A stretch of 8,289 nt of DNA, from the NCBI GenBank assembly GCA_015494735.1, contig WGAQ01000143.1, positions 1 to 8,289 on the forward strand. The letters run 5' to 3'. Numbering within the stretch: the first letter of the stretch is position 1; each line of letters starts with the position of its first letter. Positions 1 through 5,852 of the stretch are shown in pieces. The stretch is from Caldifarciminota bacterium (lineage in GTDB: Bacteria; Hydrothermota; Hydrothermia; LBFQ01; DSFT01). The notes under the pieces were generated by a model. That model did no database searches and was not told where the DNA came from. It worked only from the letters and a program-made list of their open reading frames with translations. The position numbers were made by a program, and so were the translations under genes.

Positions 1-308
1 GGGGAGTGGTCCTCTCCACGTACGAGGGACTGCCCATAGTTTCCAGTTCCGGAATGGAGGATATGGAGTCCCGTATTTCTGCCATGATCTCTGCCCTTTC
101 CATCCTGGCTGACAGGGTGGGTGGAGAACTCGGCACGGGTGAAATGGAAGAAGTGTCGGTGAGTTTCATGGACAGCAAAGTATTTTGCTACAGGGTGGAT
201 GGCGATGCCATAATGGCCATAGTCACGGAGAAGGATGTCAATACGGGAATGCTTTCCCTGATAGTTCCTCGACTCATAGAGAAGTTGAAGGAAGTCCTCT
301 ACGAGTGA
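1..308 (+). CDS. Roadblock/LC7 domain protein (5' end cut off by window)
   Basis: This is the C-terminal 100 or so residues of a small Roadblock/LC7-type protein. The reading frame is open to the window edge. The first possible start (GTG at 6) begins inside the family's opening strand, around VVLSTYEGLPIVSSSG, which matches the usual 'gavv.s.dGlpias' segment, so the true start lies upstream. After it come a long amphipathic helix (MEDMESRISAMISALSILADRVG), strands around VSVSFMDSKVFCYRVDGDAIMAIVT, and a C-terminal helix ending LIEKLKEVLYE, the order expected of the fold. Family members (MglB type) bind and regulate Ras-like small GTPases. In archaea many stand-alone copies have no known partner, and none can be named here. 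The gene converges with the DUF4230 gene, 6 bp away. The fold assignment is fairly safe; the biological role is unknown. Confidence 0.72.
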   Translation, partial: GVVLSTYEGLPIVSSSGMEDMESRISAMISALSILADRVGGELGTGEMEEVSVSFMDSKVFCYRVDGDAIMAIVTEKDVNTGMLSLIVPRLIEKLKEVLYE

Positions 309-325
309 AGGGGCCTACTGCCCCT
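309..325. terminator. Symmetrical hairpin between convergent genes
   Basis: AGGGGC (309-314) and GCCCCT (320-325) form a perfect 6-bp stem around a 5-nt loop. It fills the gap between the Roadblock stop codon and the stop codon of the opposing DUF4230 gene, which it overlaps. Being symmetrical, it could end or stabilise transcripts from both sides. There is no T-tract on either strand, so an intrinsic terminator role is only an inference. Confidence 0.4.
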
Positions 326-908
326 CCCACTGGAAGACTACTATCCGGAAGCCCATGGAGGTGATGAGGTTCCTCAAAAAGTTCACCGCCTGCTTCCGGG
401 TATCTTCCAGTATTCCTCCCCTGAGAGCTTCCTGAAGTATCCTCTCCTCCGCCTCACTGTACAGTCGGTCCATGAATTCCTCATCCCTGTCCATGGCGAT
501 ATCCAGTAAACTCATGTTCAGGTCGTAAAGGTGGGTCTGCCTGTGGTCCAGTCTGTAGGTGCACACTTGCGGTTGCGGGAGTCTGACCAGAACGGTATCC
601 CCCCTTATCTCTATCCTGTCCTTCATTCCCGATAGGTCCACGCATCCATAAGCCTCCCCCGATGCCACAAGCAGGGCTTTACTTCTGGTGAGCATGGGCA
701 CCCTGCCCTTCTCCAGAACCATGATATCCTTTATCCTGTACTTCACCAGCTGGAGTTTGCTGAGTTTCTCCACCCTTTCCAGGAGGGTCCGGTGCCTCTC
801 CCTCTCCACTTCCATTTCGCTCCACGTGCGGATTATTCCCCCTATGGCGTATATGGCCACACCTATGGCAAGCCCTGCAAGGAAGCTCCTGAGCAGATTC
901 CTGCGCAC
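315..908 (-). CDS. DUF4230 membrane-anchored protein
   Basis: A 197-residue protein with one N-terminal membrane segment (about residues 7-26, LRSFLAGLAIGVAIYAIGGI) after two arginines, so the bulk is probably outside the membrane on the exported side. A charged, probably coiled segment follows (31-53). The main domain (about 54-195) resembles DUF4230: a conserved strand KALLVASGEAYGCVDLSGMK, then VLVRLPQPQVCTYRLDH, where 'LP.P.v....lD' is typical of the family, then a long acidic helix and a closing 'GFRIVVF' strand. The family has no known function. The start is GTG at 908, chosen because the membrane anchor begins immediately; there is no strong ribosome binding site, only a weak AAGGT further upstream. 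It has its own intergenic region on the 5' side, so it may be transcribed separately from the thioesterase upstream. The recognition rests on remembered family features, not on a search. Confidence 0.68.
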   Translation of the reverse strand: MRRNLLRSFLAGLAIGVAIYAIGGIIRTWSEMEVERERHRTLLERVEKLSKLQLVKYRIKDIMVLEKGRVPMLTRSKALLVASGEAYGCVDLSGMKDRIEIRGDTVLVRLPQPQVCTYRLDHRQTHLYDLNMSLLDIAMDRDEEFMDRLYSEAEERILQEALRGGILEDTRKQAVNFLRNLITSMGFRIVVFQWEGQ

Positions 909-971
909 GGTGAAATTTTAGGGGTACCTTTCAGATTTTGGGATTTGATGTCTCCGATTGCCGGGGTCCAG

Positions 972-980
972 ATTAAATTT
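972..980 (-). promoter_or_regulatory. Possible TATA box for the DUF4230 gene
   Basis: Reading on the minus strand, AAATTTAAT sits in the only strongly AT-rich stretch ahead of the DUF4230 gene. A start site about 25 nt downstream would fall near 950 and give a leader of roughly 40 nt. The whole 909-1055 gap (147 nt) otherwise shows only the TTGAAC dyad. The box is weak and inferred by eye. Confidence 0.3.
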
Positions 981-1018
981 TTGAAATAAAACCACTTAAA
1001 ATTATTATCGACACAGAG

Positions 1019-1033
1019 TTGAACATAGTTCAA
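1019..1033. repeat. 15-bp dyad TTGAACATAGTTCAA
   Basis: TTGAAC and GTTCAA form a perfect 6-bp inverted repeat with a 3-bp centre. A further GAAC half-site (1051-1054) lies 20 bp beyond, directly after the thioesterase stop. The dyad is about 40 bp upstream of the probable TATA box of the DUF4230 gene, where an activator or repressor could bind. In RNA from the minus strand it would be a small hairpin just past the thioesterase stop, followed by an AT-rich stretch, so a terminator is the rival reading. Confidence 0.4.
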
Positions 1034-1055
1034 AACGATGTTATTGTCATGAACC

Positions 1056-2039
1056 TCAATCACATATCGGCTCTTCCACATTCTTCTGGATGCACTCGCG
1101 GAACTTTCTTGCCCTTTCCACCCTCTGCTTCTTCCTCTTTTCTGCCTCTTCCCATCTCCTCTTTTCATACGGCTGCCAGGGGTTGAAGGGGGTGAGGGGC
1201 TCGGTGGAGACCATGGAAATGTACGAGGAACTCACCTTTTCGAGGTTCCCGGTGTACTTCTCCTCCCTGAGGACCTTTACCCCTATCTCCATGGATTTCC
1301 TTCCCACGTAGTTTATGCCCAGATAGAAGTGGGCAACGTCCCCCACCTTCAGGGGAGCATAGAATATCACATCGTCTATCGATGCGGTAACCACCGGCGC
1401 CCCCGCGTATCTCCGGGCCAGTATGGCTGCCAGTTCATCTATCTTTTCGAACAGGTATCCAGCGAACATTATGCTGGAAAAGAAGGCCTCTGCGGGAAAT
1501 ACGATTTTGGCGGAGTACAGGTTATACGTTGGAACCTTACCCACATCTGTGTCCTTCCTCTGCTGATGTCTGTCCTTTATCTTCTCCATCCTCTGTCGCC
1601 TGCGCATCTCTCCCCATCTGTAGATTTTCTCTTCCATCTCATCCGCGGGCTCTATAACCGCCCCGATGGGCCGGGGATTTCCCTCTGCATCTATCGCCAC
1701 GAAGGCCATGTGGGCCACCGTCACCACTCTCTTCTCATAATTCTGAGGATTCTGCTTCCAGACCGTGACCCCCACTTCCATGGAGGCTCTGGATATGTAC
1801 TGCACCCGGCTCCTGAATATCAGGATGTCGCCTTCTCTGACCGGTTCTATGAAGTCCACGCTGTCCAGGGAGCCCATGACCACCGGACCCTGAGCCACCT
1901 TGTTGGCGGAGAGACTGCCCGCCTGACTGATGAGGAAGAGCATCTTCCCGCCGAACATGGTGTTGGCGGGGTTTATGTACTGGGGAAAGACGTATTCGTA
2001 CAGTTCCACCGTGGTATCGGCTATGCTGTACTTGCGCAT
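1056..2039 (-). CDS. Tandem hot-dog acyl-CoA thioesterase (ACOT7-like)
   Basis: A 327-residue protein with two hot-dog domains (about 10-125 and 170-285) joined by a charged helical linker (133-163) and ending in a very basic helical tail (290-320). It should hydrolyse acyl-CoA to free fatty acid and CoA in the cytoplasm. Domain 1 has NPANTMFGG with Asn23 where the catalytic Asn lies; its helix has Ser38 in place of the acidic residue. Domain 2 lacks the Asn (Phe186) but keeps Asp201 in KIDELAA. Segments such as VVTASIDDVIFYAPLKVGD and GRKSMEIGVKV closely follow the C-domain of mammalian ACOT7. The start is the ATG at 2039. The frame stays open upstream to 2153, but those residues overlap the transporter gene and precede the usual first strand. 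No clear ribosome binding site is seen. It lies 20 bp after the transporter and is probably cotranscribed with it. Confidence 0.87.
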   Translation of the reverse strand: MRKYSIADTTVELYEYVFPQYINPANTMFGGKMLFLISQAGSLSANKVAQGPVVMGSLDSVDFIEPVREGDILIFRSRVQYISRASMEVGVTVWKQNPQNYEKRVVTVAHMAFVAIDAEGNPRPIGAVIEPADEMEEKIYRWGEMRRRQRMEKIKDRHQQRKDTDVGKVPTYNLYSAKIVFPAEAFFSSIMFAGYLFEKIDELAAILARRYAGAPVVTASIDDVIFYAPLKVGDVAHFYLGINYVGRKSMEIGVKVLREEKYTGNLEKVSSSYISMVSTEPLTPFNPWQPYEKRRWEEAEKRKKQRVERARKFRECIQKNVEEPICD

Positions 2040-2059
2040 GTCAAAAGTATAGGGCTTCT

Positions 2060-4219
2060 CTACTGTATCCTCAACTCTTTGTCGCTGCAACTTCTCACGA
2101 AGAGGATGCTCCTTTCCAGTTCGGCAATCCGGAATATGGTTTCCATATCGCATTGGAGGGGAAATAGAATCAGGGAATCACCGGATGCGTGCTCCCTCAG
2201 AGCGTCCACCGTGCGGGATGGGGGCAGGGCGAAGGTCCTTATATCCGCCCGCACCTTGAGGGCGGAGGCGATTTCTTCCAGTTCCTTCTGGAACTCCCCG
2301 GCCCGTGAAGTGCTTTCTGCGGAGCCCAATACCCTTATCCTGCTTTCCTGCCATTCGAAGTTCATCTGGAGGATTCTGGCGAGGAACATCATCAATTCCG
2401 TGTTCCTGCGCTCTCCAGCCCATATCACCACGGAGGAGAAATCCCCGTATCCCGCCCTCGAATCGTATTTGAGAATCAGGGAATCCTTCTTCAGGATGCA
2501 AAGTTCATCTATGATTCGCATTATCTGGCGGGCCCTTTCCCCCCTCGAGGGGAAGCCGAACAGGGCCGTATTGGAAGACAGTTTACCCAGTCCATGGGCC
2601 TGCGCAATTATGGGAAGAGCCTCGTCGAAGGATTTCACGATTTCAACTTCCGCAAAGGCCCCTATGCCCTTCTGGTGGATGAATTCCTTGAGATTCCTGT
2701 AGATTTCCTCCCTTGTTTCGATTAACTCTTCCGGATTTCCCTCCAGGACGTTGAACAGGGTAACGATGCCTTCCCCCTTACCCAGCCAGCTGGCCATCTC
2801 TATCAGGTACTGCCTGTTGTCGGGATTGCCTGAGAAAACCATTATGTTGGGCCTCCAGAATCTGTCCGAATCCCGTGCCCCTTCCAGCCTCAGGAGGGCG
2901 AATCGGGCCAGGGAGAACCATATACCGTTCCTCATGTCTCCCCACGTCTGCTCTATGCTCTTGCGCTCCAGCCACAAATAGATGGCCACGATTATGGCCA
3001 GGGATATGGGAGCTGCCACGGGGCTTATGACGTGCATTATCCAGAAGGTGGCCACGGCTCCCGTCAGGGAAACGAAGTGATGGACTCTGAATTCGGGAAC
3101 GTAGAAGGGCTTTCCGGCCAGGCTGGATACCCCTGCGGAGAAATTGATGGCAGCGTAGGTCAGGAGGAAGAACATGGTTATGATGGTGGCTACCGTATTA
3201 AGGGTTCCCATGGATACGAAGAGAGCCGCAATCAGATAGGTTATTATGACGCCCAGCCGGGGCTCATCCTTTCTGGAGCCCAGGGGGTGGGCCAGTATGC
3301 GGGGAACCACTCCGTCCTTTGCAAGGGCCTGGAGAGTCCTGGGGGCTCCCACGATGAATGTGAGGGCGGAGGACAGGGTGGCGGACCATATACCCGCATA
3401 CACCAGATAGGGGAAAGGTGATTTCTCCATCAGGATGAGCATGTTGGAAACCAGTTCCTCATGGGGAGCGATGGCGGACACCTTGATGAACACCAGCAGA
3501 TACACCAGGGCGGTGAACCCTATTGCCAGGAGGGTCCCCCGGGGTATATTCTTCGCCGGGTCCCTCAGTTCCCCTGACATGCTGATTCCCGCAGTGATTC
3601 CCGTCACGGCCGGGAAGAAGACGGCAAACACATGCCAGAAGTCGATTTCGGGAGTGTAATGGGGCTTCAGATTTTCCGCAAGGGGAACGAAGGGTCCTGG
3701 AATAAGGAAGGATAGTATGGACAGGATGAGAAGGACGAATATGGAAACCTGCAGTTTAACCGCCAGGTCTGCTCCCACGTATGCCACTATGGTGAATATG
3801 GTCAGGACGATGAGAGCCAGATAGGTCTCCTTCATACCGGGGAAGAGCCACATGATGGACTCCGTGAATCCCAGGACGTAGAAGGCAACGGATATGGCCT
3901 GAGAGAGGTAGAGGGGAATGCCTATCGCCCCTCCGGCTTCCACTCCCAGACTTCTGGAGATGAGATAGTAAACCCCTCCGACTCCCACCTTCATATTGGT
4001 GGAGATGGAGGAGATGGAAAGGGCGGTGATAATCGTTATAATCTCCGAAAGGACCAGTATCACGATAGCGTGAAAGAGACCCGCATACCCCACCACCCAT
4101 CCGGAGCGCAGGAATAGGATGACACCGAATATGGAAAGTACTGTGGGAACGAATACACCGGTGAAAGTCCCGAACCGACGTATATTTTCACCCATCAGCG
4201 TGGCAATTTTAATGCCCAT
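2060..4219 (-). CDS. SLC12-type cation-chloride cotransporter (NKCC-like)
   Basis: A 719-residue membrane protein. Residues 16-49 (FGTFTGVFVPTVLSIFGVILF and on) are the diagnostic TM1 region of the cation-chloride cotransporter branch of the APC superfamily. About 12 membrane segments run to residue 417. A soluble C-terminal domain (about 455-719) has RPNIMVFSGNP and AHGLGKLSSNTALFGF, which parallel animal NKCC1 (RPQCLVMTGAP, AAGLGRMKPNTLVLGF). The intracellular TM5-6 region FFPAVTGITAGISMSGELRD (201-220) and TM8 segment SATLSSAL...GAPRTLQALAKD (279-302) are likewise well kept. It should carry Cl- with Na+ and/or K+ across the cell membrane; Tyr114 and Ser283/Ser284 suggest both cations. The start is ATG at 4219; Met9 is an alternative. 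Neither has a convincing ribosome binding site, so a short-leader or leaderless message is possible. It is the first gene of the unit with the thioesterase. An amino-acid permease is the rival, but the C-terminal domain argues against it. Confidence 0.88.
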   Translation of the reverse strand: MGIKIATLMGENIRRFGTFTGVFVPTVLSIFGVILFLRSGWVVGYAGLFHAIVILVLSEIITIITALSISSISTNMKVGVGGVYYLISRSLGVEAGGAIGIPLYLSQAISVAFYVLGFTESIMWLFPGMKETYLALIVLTIFTIVAYVGADLAVKLQVSIFVLLILSILSFLIPGPFVPLAENLKPHYTPEIDFWHVFAVFFPAVTGITAGISMSGELRDPAKNIPRGTLLAIGFTALVYLLVFIKVSAIAPHEELVSNMLILMEKSPFPYLVYAGIWSATLSSALTFIVGAPRTLQALAKDGVVPRILAHPLGSRKDEPRLGVIITYLIAALFVSMGTLNTVATIITMFFLLTYAAINFSAGVSSLAGKPFYVPEFRVHHFVSLTGAVATFWIMHVISPVAAPISLAIIVAIYLWLERKSIEQTWGDMRNGIWFSLARFALLRLEGARDSDRFWRPNIMVFSGNPDNRQYLIEMASWLGKGEGIVTLFNVLEGNPEELIETREEIYRNLKEFIHQKGIGAFAEVEIVKSFDEALPIIAQAHGLGKLSSNTALFGFPSRGERARQIMRIIDELCILKKDSLILKYDSRAGYGDFSSVVIWAGERRNTELMMFLARILQMNFEWQESRIRVLGSAESTSRAGEFQKELEEIASALKVRADIRTFALPPSRTVDALREHASGDSLILFPLQCDMETIFRIAELERSILFVRSCSDKELRIQ

Positions 4220-4289
4220 GAATTTATCGGAAAACTGTAAAAATGCGGGTTACCGTAATCCAATTTGTTTGAAAAATTCTGAACCAGGC

Positions 4290-4300
4290 TTTATAATTTT
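4290..4300. promoter_or_regulatory. TATA-like TTTATAATTTT in the divergent gap
   Basis: The 243-bp gap between the transporter (-) and citrate synthase (+) contains TTTATAATTTT with the palindromic core TTATAA (4291-4296), able to act as box A on either strand. For the transporter it would place the start of transcription near 4268, a leader of about 50 nt. For citrate synthase it would give a leader of about 145 nt. Orientation cannot be decided from the sequence. Confidence 0.4.
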
Positions 4301-4349
4301 GACGGTAATGGTTGGTAAATCAGTGAAAATAATACATCGTTATGCTGAC

Positions 4350-4357
4350 TTAATTAT
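4350..4357 (+). promoter_or_regulatory. Candidate TATA box for citrate synthase
   Basis: TTAATTAT lies at the right-hand end of the AT-rich part of the divergent gap. With the usual spacing of about 25 nt, transcription would start near 4379 and give a leader of about 84 nt, covering the GC-rich stem-loop at 4377-4434. Inferred from composition and spacing only. Confidence 0.35.
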
Positions 4358-4376
4358 CCTTCCTCCTTTCGATTAC

Positions 4377-4434
4377 CTGTCTTACTCCTTCGGACTTCGG
4401 GATGCGGACAGCGGGGACGGACCGATGGAGACAG
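4377..4434 (+). other. Stem-loop in the citrate synthase 5' leader
   Basis: CTCCTTCGG (4385-4393) pairs with CCGATGGAG (4422-4430), eight pairs with one T-T mismatch. An outer CTGT/ACAG helix (4377-4380 with 4431-4434) is separated by a 4-nt bulge on the left. The 28-nt apical loop is G-rich. The element ends about 16 nt before the ribosome binding site, a position suited to controlling translation. It matches no riboswitch class that I recognise. Confidence 0.35.
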
Positions 4435-4450
4435 TCTTACTAACGGAAAA

Positions 4451-4462
4451 GGAGGAAAGGAG
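4451..4462 (+). promoter_or_regulatory. Strong ribosome binding site of citrate synthase
   Basis: GGAGGAAAGGAG lies directly against the ATG at 4463 and gives two registers of pairing with the 16S rRNA tail. This fixes the citrate synthase start and is among the strongest binding sites in the window. Confidence 0.75.
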
Positions 4463-5620
4463 ATGAAGGACATAAAGGAACTTGGAGAGCCCGTATTTTC
4501 GAGAGGTCTGGAGAACATTTACTTCACCCAGACGGAGCTCTCTTACATCGATGGTAAGGCAGGGAAACTCTACTATGTGGGGATTCCCATAGAAGAACTG
4601 GCGGAGAAGAGTTCGTTCGAGGAGGTGGCATTCCTGCTCCTCCACAGGAGACTCCCCACCAAGAAGGAACTGGAGGAATTCGACAGGAAGTTGAAAGAGA
4701 ACCGCAGGGTCCGTGTCGAAAAGATAGCATCCTTTGCCAACTATCCCCGTGATGCCCATCCCATGGCTGCCCTGAGAACTGCGATAAGCGAGATAGGACT
4801 CTTCGACCCCACGGCGGAAGACCTCTCCCCTGAGAGCCTGTACGAGAAGAGCGTGTCCCTCATAGCCAAGTTCCCCACAGTGGTGGCAGCCCTCAGGAGG
4901 CTCAGGGAAGGTAAGCTTCCCATAGAGCCCAGGGATGACCTCTCCCATGCGGCCAACTTCTTCTACATGATGAATGGATACGAGCCCTCGCCGGAGCAGG
5001 AAAGGGCTCTGGATGTGGCCCTCATACTGCATGCCGACCACGGTATGAATGCCTCCACCTTTACCGCTCTGGTCATAGCTGCGACCGATTCCGATATATA
5101 CTCTGCTATAGTAGGAGCCATCGGTGCCCTCAAGGGACCCAGACACGGAGGGGCCAACGAGAGGGTCCTCAAGATGATAAGGGACATAGAGTCCCCCGAG
5201 CAGGTTCCCGAGTGGTTCAAGCAGAAACTGGAGAAGAAAGAGAGGATTATGGGAATGGGCCACAGGGTCTACAAGGCCTACGACCCCAGGGCCAGGATTC
5301 TCAAGAGATATGCCGCCGAAATGGTCAAGGCCCACGGAATGTCCAGGGAGTACGAGATACTGGTGGCAATAGAGAAAGAGGCGGAGAAGTACCTGGCACC
5401 CAAGGGCATATATCCCAATGTTGACTTCTACTCCGGTGTCGTGTACTCCGATCTCGGATTCCCCATAGAGTTCTTTACACCCATATTCGCAGTAGCCAGA
5501 GTTGCCGGATGGACCGCCCACATACTGGAGTACAAGGAGAAGGATGACCGTCTCATAAGGCCCAGGGCCCAGTACACCGGTGAACTGGACAAACCCTACG
5601 TTCCTGTGGATGAGAGATAG
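4463..5620 (+). CDS. gltA: Citrate synthase
   Basis: Condenses oxaloacetate and acetyl-CoA to citrate, the entry step of the citric acid cycle, in the cytoplasm. The 385-residue length is that of the short archaeal and Gram-positive (type I) enzymes. All catalytic landmarks are present: LILHADHGMNAST with His193, GPRHGGANERV with His228, MGMGHRVYKAYDPRA with His267 and Arg268, PNVDFYSGVVY with the catalytic Asp321, and the CoA/citrate-binding arginines around Arg346 and RPRAQYTG (366-373). The spacing between them fits that remembered for the Thermoplasma enzyme. GPRHGGA and the complete C-terminal domain favour citrate synthase; 2-methylcitrate synthase activity cannot be excluded, as the two are close. 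The start is ATG at 4463 with GGAGGAAAGGAG ahead of it. The gene is followed after 3 nt by the acidic mini-protein gene, almost surely on the same message. Confidence 0.95.
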   Translation: MKDIKELGEPVFSRGLENIYFTQTELSYIDGKAGKLYYVGIPIEELAEKSSFEEVAFLLLHRRLPTKKELEEFDRKLKENRRVRVEKIASFANYPRDAHPMAALRTAISEIGLFDPTAEDLSPESLYEKSVSLIAKFPTVVAALRRLREGKLPIEPRDDLSHAANFFYMMNGYEPSPEQERALDVALILHADHGMNASTFTALVIAATDSDIYSAIVGAIGALKGPRHGGANERVLKMIRDIESPEQVPEWFKQKLEKKERIMGMGHRVYKAYDPRARILKRYAAEMVKAHGMSREYEILVAIEKEAEKYLAPKGIYPNVDFYSGVVYSDLGFPIEFFTPIFAVARVAGWTAHILEYKEKDDRLIRPRAQYTGELDKPYVPVDER

Positions 5621-5623
5621 AAT

Positions 5624-5818
5624 ATGAAGGCATTCGATTGGAATGATTTGAAGCTCCTCCTGCAGGATGAGGACTGGGAGGATGATTTCGACCTGGATGA
5701 GGAGGAGGATTTCGAGGAAGTGTGGGAGGACGAAGAGGACTGGGAAGAGGAGTGGGATGAGGAAGAGTGGGAGGAAGACGAGTGGGATGAGGACGAGTAC
5801 ATGGACGACGAATTGTGA
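5624..5818 (+). CDS. Hyperacidic Trp-rich mini-protein, unrecognised
   Basis: A 64-residue protein I do not recognise. By count it has 22 Glu, 17 Asp (61 percent acidic), 7 Trp, 3 Phe and 1 Tyr, against only two Lys and no Arg, His, Gly, Pro, Ser, Thr, Cys or Ile. The N-terminus (MKAFDWNDLKLLLQDEDWED) could form a short amphipathic helix; the rest is a degenerate repeat of about five residues with Trp at 34, 40, 44, 49 and 54 between acidic runs. It is probably unfolded alone. Reality as a gene is supported by an ATG 3 nt after the citrate synthase stop, a GAGAG upstream of it, and mixed use of GAG/GAA and GAT/GAC, which suggests selection on protein rather than slippage of a DNA repeat. Possible roles are metal or cation binding, a chaperone for a basic partner, nucleic-acid mimicry, or an adaptor for citrate synthase; none is shown. 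The opposite strand is also open here, but as a Ser/Pro-rich shadow. Confidence 0.7.
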   Translation: MKAFDWNDLKLLLQDEDWEDDFDLDEEEDFEEVWEDEEDWEEEWDEEEWEEDEWDEDEYMDDEL

Positions 5819-5833
5819 AATGCACTGATGGAT

Positions 5834-5850
5834 GGGGGGAAATTCCCCCC
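5834..5850. terminator. G6/C6 hairpin after the acidic gene
   Basis: GGGGGG (5834-5839) and CCCCCC (5845-5850) flank AAATT, a very stable 6-bp stem (8 bp if the A/T pairs close), 15 nt after the stop of the acidic mini-protein gene. No T-tract follows (TCTGAAATATTCG), so it may end transcription, protect the 3' end of the citrate synthase message, or attenuate read-through into the radical SAM gene. Confidence 0.45.
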
Positions 5851-5852
5851 TC

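Noticed and set aside
2040..2153. N-terminal extension of the thioesterase by 38 residues
   Set aside because: It overlaps the 3' end of the transporter gene, is rich in charged residues without similarity to hot-dog proteins, and the first expected strand begins just after the Met at 2039.
1329..2702. A 457-codon open frame antisense to the thioesterase and transporter
   Set aside because: No recognisable motif and His/Ser/Arg/Leu-rich composition, while the opposite strand encodes two well-recognised proteins.
4308..4466. A 52-codon frame across the citrate synthase leader
   Set aside because: The ATG at 4308 lies upstream of, or too near, any likely transcription start and has no binding site; the residues look like translated noncoding DNA. 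Only its last 13 codons are kept as a low-interest finding.
5596..5802. Ser-rich 68-codon frame antisense to the acidic mini-protein gene
   Set aside because: It is the mirror image of GAG/GAT codons (poly-Ser); its start lies inside the acidic gene and it has no binding site of its own.
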